Source of the DNA: Serripes groenlandicus
Taxonomy: Eukaryota; Mollusca; Bivalvia; Cardiida; Cardiidae
Length of the DNA stretch: 64,000 nucleotides
Direction: 5' to 3'
Assembly: GCA_031761405.1 (NCBI GenBank)
Contig: JASEVX010000003.1
Span: forward strand, 112,845,044 to 112,909,043
Position 1 is the stretch's first letter. Each line of letters starts with the position of its first letter. This document shows, one piece after another, positions 10,537-21,390 of the stretch. Under the pieces are notes generated by a model. That model did not search any database. It saw only the letters and a list, made by a program, of their open reading frames with translations, and was not told the origin of the DNA. Both the position numbers and the translations under genes were made by a program.

Positions 10537-13224
10537 TTTCATGATTTATGTTCGACTCTTAAAAGATTTGCTCACTTACAGCAAAGTTATTCATTATTTT
10601 ATCAAAATGGTTTGAGTACATTTTAAGTGCTTCAGCATATAACTTCACCTGTAAAGCAGTACTACATCGTATGGTGGTGCAATTTAAAGCATGGCATTTT
10701 GAACAAGATGTTAGGGTCGTGCTGAAATACAAGTACATGTATGACATGTTGGAGTCTTATTTTCTGTGCTACACGAACAATAATTCCACGCATCCACATG
10801 ATTATTTGAATGCCGCAGGGTGCATCGATTGCATAGATAACACCATGTTCAGGTATGTTTTTGTAAAATAAAACATTCAGATCTGGAATATTCTGCATTC
10901 ATGACAGATGGGATAACTAGATAGCGACACAAGTCGATGTGTCATGCAATACCAAACCGACCTACAGAGGTTTTCAATCAATACCGATTTCATTTATATT
11001 TCGTACTAAAGTTGGATTTTAACATTCTTTAAAACTTTCTCTCAGGAAGAAAGTAAAATTGCATGGAGAAGGGCGATCCTGACCAGACTGAACAAATGCA
11101 TAAGCTTATCCAAGTGCATGAAGATGATATTACCATATATAAATAATGTAGCATAACTCTACATTAATGTCCTATGTCATGTACCATGTAATATCCTGAT
11201 TTGGATGCAGAAGAAATAACAACCACCAGGCAGATCTTTCATTATGTTGGTTGGCATCATGTAAATAGTGTACACCACCGCAGCATTACATTGTATTGCA
11301 AAGAAATAAAATACCCTTTACATTTACAGACAGTCAGTTGCCTAGAATAAATAATGGGTTGAATATTGCTTGAAAAAACTCATAGTAAAAACTACATGTT
11401 ATCACCGTATTAACAGAAGTATCGTTGAAAGTACAATTATCCAACATGAATCACAGGATACTGCATAAACCTTACAAATGGTCAAGATCCTTTTATCAAA
11501 CGGTTTAAAAATATCTAGAATCATTGTTGCTTCAGGAGATGATTAGATTACAACATAAACAGTGATTCCAGGATTCTTCTTGTCAAAATCTAGATAGCCA
11601 CTGAATTAGCAGTATCACTGGTTATACTATCACACTATGGTTTTGCAACTGAGTGATGCATGTAAATCCTCTGCCCATAACCCCCCTCCCCGCCACACCC
11701 CTCCAACAAAAAACCCCAAAACAATTGGATTAAAACGTAAACTTCTCGAAAGCATTGATAACTATATCTCCAATGGTTGAAAATAAGACCATACTGGGAT
11801 ATGTGTATTGATCTAGATCTACACTGGTTCAATATGCCACGAACGTTGCTTTTTTTATCTGCTCAAATAATTGAAAATTGAAACTGAAAATGTGTTAAAT
11901 TGGCTTTTAATGTATTGCACCGTATGCGTTTTCCCTTTATACATAATCCATATACATGTATGTAAGTCTATGAAAATTTAAACCAGATTGTTTATGGCTT
12001 TCACGAAAGAAATACGCATCTTAAACAGAATATACATATTATATATCTTCTATTATAAATGCAGCTTGATGAAGTACATGTAGAATGAAACGAACATATT
12101 TCCAGGTCAGCCTCCTGCAAGTGCAATTTTGCTTACAAATCATGTAAGCCATAACGCGATATAGTACTAACAGCACTGTTTAACTGTGGAGTCGTATGTT
12201 GTGTATATAATAGATTGAGCTGTTTTTTACTGTCTAGGATATTTTCGACAAGTGTAGATTAAGCACTACCCGCACATACATCACACATGAGCCAGTTGTA
12301 TACTGTTTGTCCGAAGTATAACAAAGGTCAATTAAATTGTATGGATTTGCACGCTGATCTGTTTCTCTAACGCTCGCAAATGCATGACAGTTTTTTTTCG
12401 TTAAGCAACACTTAGTTATACATCTTATTGAGGGCTATATATTATTCAATTTACTTTTCGCACATGCAGATAAACTTTTAACGTTTAAATATATTAAGTA
12501 TGTATTTAGATTGAAAGTTGATGGCAATGAATAGGTATACACACACATTTCACATAATCAAACCCCCCCAAAAAAGAACGAAAATGCGTATGTGTCAATG
12601 GTAAAAACTATTTCAAGTCAACCTCAGAAACATTCTTAAACATAAATTGATCATTGAAAGTGGGAATATTCACAAATCACGAAAAAACAAAATACATAGT
12701 TTAAATAAATATTGATAAACAAGTATATCGGTTTACTAATTTTACACGCTCGTGTTTGTTTGATGTTTTGAATTAATAATAAATTCTTCCAATAAATGGG
12801 GCAGATTAACCGGCTTGTAACAGTATTATTATATGTCGCGCTTCATTTCATCCCTCGATGAACATTATCTTTATAAACCAAATCAAACTCAGTGTAAACA
12901 TGTAATTTTACTTCAGTGTCACTCACACACAAATGATGTCAAACTTTGATTGATGATTATGTCATTTCTTATGCTATGTCACTATCACCAGTTTTCTCAT
13001 GGAGCGGCTCATATATATATATATAGATATTTTTCACATTTTTGCAAATATTTTGTCAAAGTCTTCAGCTGCAGATTTGCTGTGTGTGGGAAAGTGGGGG
13101 TTAAAAGGAAACATCAGTTTGGGCTACTTTATATAATGCATCATGCATACAACATATGGGTAATGGTCCAGGAATATCAAGGATAGGGTCTGTGTTACAA
13201 GACTTAGTGTAGATAACAATCTGT

Positions 13225-13330
13225 CCTGGGAGACAGTGGTACAGAGGTAGAGTGTCGGCCTCTTGTACCAAAGGTCCCGGGTTTGAATCCCGTGATGAGC
13301 GGGTTCTGCCTTTGGGATTTTCCACAAACA
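13225..13330 (+). mobile_element. tRNA-like SINE head
   Basis: A-box-like GGTACAGAGGTAGAGTG and B-box GGGTTTGAATCCC (13279-13291) at tRNA spacing. There is no closing acceptor stem, so it is a SINE or tRNA fossil, not a tRNA gene. Confidence 0.6.
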
Positions 13331-13540
13331 ACAAATCTGCAGCAGATGACTTTGAAAACATCCATGCAAAAACAAAATGAAGGTACATGTATATTACTTA
13401 AAAGGTTTGAAAACATAGTGCCAATACTTTGAAAAGGAGAGCCTGCTTGTTTTGAGCATTTTCTCTTTTTGTCACAACATTTTTAAAAGTTGTCTGCTGC
13501 TGAGGAGTCAAAAAGCATCTATATGTTGGAAAGGGTGAAC
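13318..13540 (-). mobile_element. TTAA MITE, diverged
   Basis: Left terminus eroded (TTTTCCACA), ACAACAAATCTGCAGCAG block intact, right end GGAAAGGG-TGAA. Confidence 0.7.
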
Positions 13541-13652
13541 TGGAAATCCCGGATCGGAAAGCTGAGACACAGGTTCTCTAAATGTTCACTGGTTGTAGAT
13601 GTCTGAGTGGAAGGCTGCCGTCATAATTATGTGATTTCTTTCTTCATTCCAG

Positions 13653-13796
13653 GGGCTCCATACGGTCCTGGAGGAAGCTTTTACCCTGGTGATTATACAG
13701 CGGGATTTATGCCCTATGGGGCAAGGAGTATGTTCAGTGATATCCCTCCTACCCTAGGATCTCGCAGTATAAATCTACCAGGATCTATAGACAGCA
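13653..13796 (+). CDS. Gli: Gli exon 4 (Gly/Pro/Ser-rich linker; parent of an intronic tandem array)
   Basis: The acceptor is TTCATTCCAG and the donor AGCA/GTAAGT; 144 nt, phase 1 on both sides, so it could be skipped or repeated without a frameshift. It encodes a low-complexity linker (GAPYGPGGSFYPGDY, GFMPYGARSMFSDIPP, LPGSIDSS). It sits between the RFSP and RKR blocks, where vertebrate GLI3 has only a few residues, so it may be lineage-specific. Its last two-thirds and its donor are the source of the array filling intron 4. Splice signals and frame agree with both neighbours. Confidence 0.9.
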
Positions 13797-14664
13797 GTAA
13801 GTAATAATTACTTATCATAAATAATACCAGGGTGATTATACAAGTGGATGTATTCCCTATGGGGCCAGGAGTATATTCAGTGATATCCCTCCTACCCTAG
13901 GATCTCTAAGTATCTAAAGATAGCAGTAAGTAATAATTACTTATCATAAATAATACCAGGGTGATTATACAAGTGGATTTATTCCCTATGGGGCCGGGAG
14001 TATATTCAGTGATATCCCTCCTACCCTAGGATCTCGCAGTATCAGTCTACCAGGATCTATAGATAGCAGTAAGTAATAATTACTTATCATAAATAATACC
14101 AGGATGATTATACAAGTGGTTTTATGCCCTATGGGTCCATGAGTATATTCAGTGATATCCCTCCTTCCCTAGGATCTCCCAGTATCAGTCTACCAGGATC
14201 TATAGATAGCAGTAAGTAATAATTACTTATCATAAATAATACCAGGATGATTATACAAGTGGTTTTATGCCCTATGGGGCCAGGGATTGTTCAGTAATAT
14301 CCCTCCTACTCTAGGATCTCACAGGATCCATAGATAGCAGTAAGTAATAATTATTTATCATAAATAATACCAGGGTGATTATACAAGTGGATTTATTCCC
14401 TATGGGGCCAGGAGTATATTCAGTGATATCCCTCCTTAGTATACCCTAGGATCTCGAAGTATCTAAAGGTAGCAGTAAGTAATAAATACTTATCATAAAT
14501 AATACCAGGGTGATTATACAAGTGGATTTATTCCCTATGGGGCCAGGAGTATATTCAGTGATATCCCTCCTACCCTAGGATCTCGCAGTATCAGTCTACC
14601 AGGATCTATAGATAGCAGTAAGTAATAATTACTTATTATAAATATTTCCCTGGCAATTAAACAG

Positions 14665-14760
14665 GGGGATTTATGCCCTATGGGTCCATGAGTATATTCA
14701 GTGATATCCCTCCTTCCCTAGGATCTCCCAGTATCAGTCTACCAGGATCTATAGATAGCA
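14665..14760 (+). other. Candidate cassette exon (exon-4 copy, unit a)
   Basis: CAG precedes 14665 and GTAAGT follows 14760. The 96-nt segment is phase 1-1 and has no stop in the Gli frame; it encodes a linker containing GFMPYGS and LPGSIDSS. The acceptor has only a short TTTCCCT tract about 20 nt upstream, so use is uncertain. Confidence 0.3.
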
Positions 14761-15356
14761 GTAAGTAATAATTACTTATCATAAATAATACCAGGATGAT
14801 TATACAAGTGGATTTATTCCCTATGGGGCCAGGAGTATATTCAGTGATATCCCTCCTACCCTAGGATCTCGCAGTATCAGTCTACCAGGATCTATAGATA
14901 GCAGTAAGTAATAATTACTTATCATAAATAATACCAGGGTGATTATACAAGTGGTTTTATGCCCTATGGGGCCAGGGATTGTTCAGTAATATCCCTCCTA
15001 CTCTAGGATCTCACAGGATCCATAGATAGCAGTAAGTAATAATTATTTATCATAAATAATACCAGGGTGATTATACAAGTGGATTTATTCCCTATGGGGC
15101 CAGGAGTATATTCAGTGATATCCCTCCTTAGTATACCCTAGGATTTCGAAGTATCTAAAGGTAGCAGTAAGTAATAAATACTTATCATAAATAATACCAG
15201 GGTGATTATACAAGTGGATTTATTCCCTATGGGGCCAGGAGTATATTCAGTGATATCCCTCCTACCCTAGGATCTCGCAGTATCAGTCTACCAGGATCTA
15301 TAGATAGCAGTAAGTAATAATTACTTATTATAAATATTTCCCTGGCAATTAAACAG

Positions 15357-15452
15357 GGGGGTTTATGCCCTATGGGTCCATGAGTATATTCAGTGATATC
15401 CCTCCTTCCCTAGGATCTCCCAGTATCAGTCTACCAGGATCTATAGATAGCA
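15357..15452 (+). other. Candidate cassette exon (exon-4 copy, unit b)
   Basis: Same arrangement as unit a one 692-bp period later: CAG acceptor, 96 open nt in phase 1-1, GTAAGT donor. It differs from unit a near its 5' end (GGG for GGA). Confidence 0.3.
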
Positions 15453-16048
15453 GTAAGTAATAATTACTTATCATAAATAATACCAGGATGATTATACAAG
15501 TGGATTTATTCCCTATGGGGCCAGGAGTATATTCAGTGATATCCCTCCTACCCTAGGATCTCGCAGTATCAGTCTACCAGGATCTATAGATAGCAGTAAG
15601 TAATAATTACTTATCATAAATAATACCAGGGTGATTATACAAGTGGTTTTATGCCCTATGGGGCCAGGGATTGTTCAGTAATATCCCTCCTACTCTAGGA
15701 TCTCACAGGATCCATAGATAGCAGTAAGTAATAATTATTTATCATAAATAATACCAGGGTGATTATACAAGTGGATTTATTCCCTATGGGGCCAGGAGTA
15801 TATTCAGTGATATCCCTCCTTAGTATACCCTAGGATTTCGAAGTATCTAAAGGTAGCAGTAAGTAATAAATACTTATCATAAATAATACCAGGGTGATTA
15901 TACAAGTGGATTTATTCCCTATGGGGCCAGGAGTATATTCAGTGATATCCCTCCTACCCTAGGATCTCGCAGTATCAGTCTACCAGGATCTATAGATAGC
16001 AGTAAGTAATAATTACTTATTATAAATATTTCCCTGGCAATTAAACAG

Positions 16049-16144
16049 GGGGGTTTATGCCCTATGGGTCCATGAGTATATTCAGTGATATCCCTCCTTC
16101 CCTAGGATCTCCCAGTATCAGTCTACCAGGATCTATAGATAGCA
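16049..16144 (+). other. Candidate cassette exon (exon-4 copy, unit c)
   Basis: Third copy in the same register, exactly 692 bp after unit b; open in frame, with acceptor and donor preserved. Confidence 0.3.
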
Positions 16145-16597
16145 GTAAGTAATAATTACTTATCATAAATAATACCAGGATGATTATACAAGTGGTTTTA
16201 TGCCCTATGGAGCCAGGGATTGTTCAGTAATATCCCTCCTACTCTAGGATCTCACAGGATCCATAGATAGCAGTAAGTAATAATTATTTATCATAAATAT
16301 TACCAAGGTGATTATACAAGTGGATTTATTCCCTATGGGGCCAGGAGTATATTCAGTGATATCCCTCCTTAGTATACCCTAGGATTTCGAAGTATCTAAA
16401 GGTAGCAGTAAGTAATAAATACTTATCATAAATAATACCAGGGTGATTATACAAGTGGATTTATTCCCTATGGGGCCAGGAGTATATTCAGTGATATCCC
16501 TCCTACCCTAGGATCTCGCAGTATCAGTCTACCAGGATCTATAGATAGCAGTAAGTAATAATTACTTATTATAAATATTTCCCTGGCAATTAAACAG

Positions 16598-16693
16598 GGG
16601 GGTTTATGCCCTATGGGTCCATGAGTATATTCAGTGATATCCCTCCTTCCCTAGGATCTCCCAGTATCAGTCTACCAGGATCTATAGATAGCA
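16598..16693 (+). other. Candidate cassette exon (exon-4 copy, unit d)
   Basis: Fourth copy, 549 bp after unit c because this block lacks one 143-bp unit. CAG acceptor, 96-nt open phase 1-1 segment and GTAAGT donor are all present. Confidence 0.3.
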
Positions 16694-17011
16694 GTAAGTA
16701 ATAATTACTTATCATAAATAATACCAGGATGATTATACAAGTGGTTTTATGCCCTATGGAGCCAGGGATTGTTCAGTAATATCCCTCCTACTCTAGGATC
16801 TCACAGGATCCATAGATAGCAGTAAGTAATAATTATTTATCATAAATATTACCAAGGTGATTATACAAGTGGATTTATTCCCTATGGGGCCAGGAGTATG
16901 TTCAGTAATATCCCTCCTACCCTAGGATTTCACCGTATCAATCTACCAGTAGCTATGGATAGCAGTAAGTAATAATAACTTGTCATAAATAATACCCTGA
17001 TTATAATACAG

Positions 17012-17107
17012 GGAGATGTATGCCCTATGGAGCCATGAGTATGTTCAGTGATATCCCTCCTACCCTAGGATCTCACAGTATAAACCCACCAGGATCTATA
17101 AATAGCA
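17012..17107 (+). other. Candidate cassette exon (exon-4 copy, unit e, diverged)
   Basis: An older, diverged unit near the 3' edge. TATAATACAG precedes it and GTAAGT follows. It is again 96 nt, open, phase 1-1, and keeps SMFSDIPPTLGSHS like the true exon. Divergence without frame loss makes this the most informative candidate. Confidence 0.35.
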
Positions 17108-17459
17108 GTAAGTAATAATAACTAATCATAAATAATACCCTAGTGATTAGTGATTAGACATGAGGATTTATGCCCTATGTGGCCAGGAATATGTTTCAGT
17201 GATATCCCACCTACCCTAGGATCTAGTAGTATAAATCAACCTAGATATAGACAGTGGTTAGTCATAATTGTTCAACTGAAAACTAAAAAATAAATCATTC
17301 TAATAAGAGCTCTCTACAATGAAATAATCTGAAGCCAACAAGTTAAGGTTAAAAGAAGATGACGTAACTCATATTTTGATTATTTATGTACATGTATAAA
17401 ATAGTGATTGTTTTAAAGATGGGACATAAACCTCAATTTATTAATTGATTCAATTTCAG

Positions 17460-17666
17460 ATTCACGAGTCAATAGTCCGAGAGCCAGTGTATTAGGAAGG
17501 AGTAGAAAGCGTGCCTTATCCCATTCACCCATATCTGACTACCTCGACATTCAGAGTTTAACTAGAAGCTCCGAGGGGTCACTTCAGTTGGCCCCTCTCC
17601 TGGGAGCCCACAGTGTCTCAAGGAGTTCAAGTGCAGCCAGCGGGTCCTATGGACATCTGTCTGCTG
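17460..17666 (+). CDS. Gli: Gli exon 5 (RKR motif and SYGHLS Sufu-binding site)
   Basis: The acceptor is CAATTTCAG and the donor GTAGGT; 207 nt, phase 1 on both sides. It encodes RSRKRALSHSPISDYLDIQS, equivalent to the RKR(A/T)LSISPLSD block of GLI proteins, then a Ser-rich run ending AASGSYGHLSA. SYGHLS (17645-17662, residues 301-306) is the conserved contact for Suppressor of Fused, which holds Gli in the cytoplasm and protects it from degradation. Translation continues in exon 6 as ASLGTLSP, like the vertebrate sequence after SYGHLS. Confidence 0.97.
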
Positions 17667-17683
17667 GTAGGTTCTTTTTGTTC

Positions 17684-17864
17684 TAAACCCTTTCCCACTT
17701 ACAACATATCTGCAGCAACTTTGAAATCATCTGCAGAAAAATATGGAAAATCTCTTCACATAAAAGTTATGTTTAAGAATTAAATTTCTCTTTTTGAAAC
17801 AATGTTTTCAAAAAGATTCTGCTGCAGAGGCCTTTAAAAGCGTTTGTATGTGGGAAAAGGTTAA
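17684..17864 (-). mobile_element. TTAA MITE, 17 nt after exon 5
   Basis: TAAA-CCCTTTCCC to GGGAAAAGG-TTAA; 181 bp, one hairpin arm deleted. Confidence 0.78.
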
Positions 17865-18014
17865 ACCCGTTTTCACATTCAACAAATCAGCAGCAGACAA
17901 CTTTGAAAACATTGTTACAATAGAGAAATCATAAGTAATGTATCCCTTTGTCACAATCTTTTCCGAAGTGGCCTGATGCAGATATATCAAATTGCATCTG
18001 CATGTGGGATTTTC
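17861..18014 (-). mobile_element. TTAA MITE, abutting the previous copy
   Basis: Shares the TTAA at 17861-17864; ACAAATCAGCAGCAGAC block present, right end lost. Confidence 0.65.
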
Positions 18015-18657
18015 AAAAAAAAATAAAGCCTTTTCAGTAGCTGGCACTTTAAAGCATTGTGTAAAAAGGAGAAAGTGCTCATAGTTTTTGAAGAGTTTGA
18101 AAAGAGCATATCTGCGACTTGGTTAAATGGGTCTTATTCAAAATTAGCTTTATATCTAGTCAAAAAAGGCCGAGAGGTCTAGATAACGGGGAGTATTCAG
18201 CTTTTCCCCCCCGAAATATCTCTCTTATAATTCAACCAAACCCTATGATGTGGGTACTCAAAAGAATTGTCTTATGGAGATGATGCTTTTGAGTACCCAC
18301 AACATAGGGTTAGAGGGTCAAATAAGGATTTTAGAACATGCAAAACTCCCCTAATCTAGAGCTCTGAAGGCCTATAGATGCTAATTAGATGGGTTTCATT
18401 ACTTCCCACATATGCTGTGAGATATCATGTGCTGTGTTATTTTTTACCTGTCTGGAAAAACTGATTTTATTAGTGATTAATTATCCCCTTTCTGTAATTA
18501 ATATCTTTTTTCACTGGCGTGCTAGGGAGACAATGGACTTTTGAAAATTCTGAGAGAAATCCAACCATATTTTTTTGTGTCGCCTACCCTGGCCAAATGA
18601 CACATTCACATTCATATTGTCCATTATCTCTATGTCATCTGTCTGTCACTCTTTTAC

Positions 18658-18889
18658 TCAACCCTTTCCCTCATATAGACGCTTTCTGACGCCTCTGCAG
18701 CAGACGGCTTTTTGAAAACATAGTGACAAAAGAAGAAATTGCACAGAACGTGCAATTTCTCCTTTTGCCACGATGTTTTCCACTTTTAGTCATAGGTTAT
18801 CCATTCAATTATAGAGATTTTTCATTGTTTGACAAAAAATATGTTCAAAGTCGTCTGCTGCAGAATTGTCGTATGAGGGAAAGGGTTAA
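18658..18889 (+). mobile_element. TTAA MITE, young type
   Basis: 232 bp, TCAA-CCCTTTCCC to GGGAAAGGG-TTAA; hairpin of the GCAC...GTGC type. Confidence 0.88.
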
Positions 18890-18951
18890 TGACAGGCGAC
18901 ACTTGTGTTCTTTGAAAACTCTTGTAGAGCCACTGAGACTCTTCAAATGCT

Positions 18952-19179
18952 TTAGACCCCTTCCCACACATAGACACTTTCTGACGCCACAGTGAGTGCA
19001 GCAGATGACTTAAAATCATGTTGGCAAAAAGAGAAATTTGCATATAATGAGCAATTTCTCCATTTGCCGCAATGATGTATTTCATAATCATACTATAATT
19101 TATAGAGATTTTCTATACTTTTGACTTGATTATTTCAAAGTCGACTGCAACAGAGTTATTCTCTGCGGGAAAGGGTTAA
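18952..19179 (+). mobile_element. TTAA MITE, diverged
   Basis: CCCCTTCCCACACATAGACAC left, GCGGGAAAGGG-TTAA right; small insertion next to the GCAGCAGATGA block. Confidence 0.75.
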
Positions 19180-20444
19180 TTATTTTGTTAGGGATAGTGT
19201 GCTTTGGTTTTTAGAAATGTTTCTGTTTTTGTGATTAACAAAAAAGATACATATCAAAAGTTCTCTCAAATCTAAAGGGTATCGTATTATTTATGTGAAG
19301 TTTCACAGCTCTGAGCACATAATTATTTTCCCCTTATTGTCATAGATAACGTGTTGTAGTTTTCAATTTGAACATGGAGAAGTGACGGCTGTTCTGCTTA
19401 GATAACCTCACCCCATCGGTTCCACATATGACCTTTGTCAAGTTATTCCTTCTCTAACCCTTAACTATAAGATACATGTACAAGTTATATACTTTTCTAT
19501 ACATATAATATGTTTGTAAAGTTTGTTTATATATATGTAATGTATTTTGTCTGTTTGCCATATTTATATAATATTTAAATGGCCAAAAGCAATATGCTTT
19601 CCCTAAAATAGTCATTAAAGTATTGAATTGAATTGTAATATATACAGCAACTCTGCAGGGGATGACTTTGAACATGTATACATTATAGGCATATAATGGA
19701 AAATCTCTTAAAATGAATCTCCAGTTGCAGCGTTCATGTTGGAATGCCCTTAAGCAAGGCAAATTTCCTAGCCTATTATTTATTTTTATGTATTGCACTG
19801 ATTTGTTTATAAGTGAACTGTCGTCTAGTAAAACGTTGAAAGCGGATTTAAAGCCATTAAAACAAATTATGAATACTACAAATCTGTAGCATGACTTTGA
19901 AAGTGTTGTGCATTAATAACTAATGGAGAACTTCTTTTAAAAATAAATAAATGATGATTTAATAGAGGTAAAAACATTGGCAAAAGGAGAAATTGTTCCT
20001 TTGGCACAATGTTTTCAAAAGTCCTGTGCTGCAGATGCGTAAAAATGCATCTGCATGTGGTAATAAGCTGAAATACTGACGAAATCTTCATTGTCTTTTG
20101 ACAGAAGTCCAGCGAATAATACAGTTATAATAGATTTTAAAGCACATGGAAAGTATAGTAAATTAAAAACAGTTTGATGAATTTCATAATATATCTCCAT
20201 TACATTGCATGCAGTAGCAACAATGTTTTTCAGTGTCAAGAGAAATAATATGAGAAAACTGAAAAATGTGTTGTCATTAATTTGTCTCAAGTTTCCTAAA
20301 ATATTTTATCCACCTGTGATGTTAGATCCTTTCCTTAGGGATGTATAGGCCTTTTCCTCATACATATCTTTTTAACCTTATTCAGATAGCTAGCTGTCTC
20401 CATTTCCCACAATATAATGTTTTCAATATGTTACACAGTAAATT

Positions 20445-20696
20445 ACTCGAGGGCTTGGCGTGAAACGGTTGTAAGTCAAAACCTATTTTGAAAACCCTGG
20501 ATTGGGGGCAATTTTGACCCTTTTGTAAACAATGCAAATTTAGGTGCCATTGCTCAGAACGAGCAATGGCACCTAAATTTCCATTGTTTACCAAGAAAAG
20601 TGATTTAACGCTTTTAAAGACTTTATGGCGAGGTAAGTAACCTTGGTAAAAAAATACCAATTTTAGTTACAACCGTTTCACGCCAAGCCCTCGAGT
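20445..20696. mobile_element. CGAGGGCTTGGCG-ended MITE, copy 1
   Basis: Inverted ends ACTCGAGGGCTTGGCGTG and its complement, over 25 bp paired, plus a central hairpin GCCATTGCTC...GAGCAATGGC. No open frame. Second copy at 58484. Confidence 0.85.
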
Positions 20697-21333
20697 TGAT
20701 TACATTGTCTGGCAAGGAGGGAAGTGCACTGAATGAGCAATTTCTTCCTTTCCCCTATTGTCTTCAAAGGAAGACTTTAGCTGCCTCTGTATCATAGAAA
20801 ATGTTCATGTAGAGAGAAATGGTTTCTTTATCAAAATTTGACAAGGACTTTGGAAATGGTCATCTATATATATCCATGGATATTTTTAACAGTTCATCAA
20901 AATACGTGTGAAAATATTGTGGTAAAAGGCATAATAGCATATCATGATAAATTTCCACTTTTCCCTATTATTTTCAACTCTGTATCAAGTTTATGCTTCT
21001 GGTCAGCTATTTTCCCCTCAGATTTTTAAAGAATGGACACCCTCTGAAGTCCCTGTTATATCAGGTAAAAGGTTATATAGAAAAAGGCTACTGAATTACA
21101 TTTGAAAGGATTTACTGACTGGCATATGATAGGATTTGCGTTTTTTGTAAGGCAAAGCTGCTCATTCATGAAATCAAGAAAATATTTCCATTTAAATGTG
21201 CATTTAACTTGTTACACCTTAACCCTTACGACGATTGGTTGCGGACGCTATCTTTATAAAAGAGATGAAAAAAGCGAAACTTATCACGATAACAAAAGTT
21301 TTTAATTTTACTTAAATTTGTTGTGGGGTGAGC

Positions 21334-21358
21334 GGGGGGGGGGGGGGGGGGGGGGGGG
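21334..21358 (+). repeat. Homopolymer of 25 guanines
   Basis: Uninterrupted G run. Length is likely unreliable in sequencing, and it could form a quadruplex. Confidence 0.95.
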
Positions 21359-21390
21359 ACAGGAACAGGGTTCAGTTTTACTCCTAACAT

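Larger units (their letters stand above)
9924..13652 (+). other. Gli intron 3, with a repeat-poor core
   Basis: A truncated MITE is at 10217-10340, then a CRE-like cluster at 10471-10536. From about 10340 to 13020 I find no MITE copy, the longest such gap outside the other repeat blocks. The right end has a MITE right half (13024-13105), a tRNA-like SINE (13225-13330) and a MITE (13318-13540). Confidence 0.8.
13797..17253 (+). repeat. Tandem array of exon-4-derived units filling intron 4
   Basis: Twenty-five consecutive units follow exon 4. Each contains a copy of the last ~100 nt of exon 4 (GGTGATTATACA onward), its AGCA/GTAAGT donor and ~30 nt of intron. Donor copies lie at 13926, 14069, 14212, 14340, 14475, 14618, 14761, 14904, 15032, 15167, 15310, 15453, 15596, 15724, 15859, 16002, 16145, 16273, 16408, 16551, 16694, 16822, 16965 and 17108; the last unit is degenerate. 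Spacings are 143, 135, 128 or (once) 129. A 692-bp five-unit block (128+135+143+143+143) recurs. The 128 and 135 types carry frameshifts or stops. Confidence 0.95.

Noticed and set aside
10559..10898. Overlapping open frames on both strands in intron 3
   Set aside because: Short, without recognisable domain, codon bias or splice signals.
13237..13291. Possible tRNA gene with A and B boxes
   Set aside because: No acceptor-stem pairing or proper anticodon arm; it fits a tRNA-derived SINE.
13926..17108. All 143-bp units as functional alternative exons
   Set aside because: Using the CCAG before GGTGATT gives 109 nt and an immediate TGA in phase 1; only the 96-nt units are frame-compatible.
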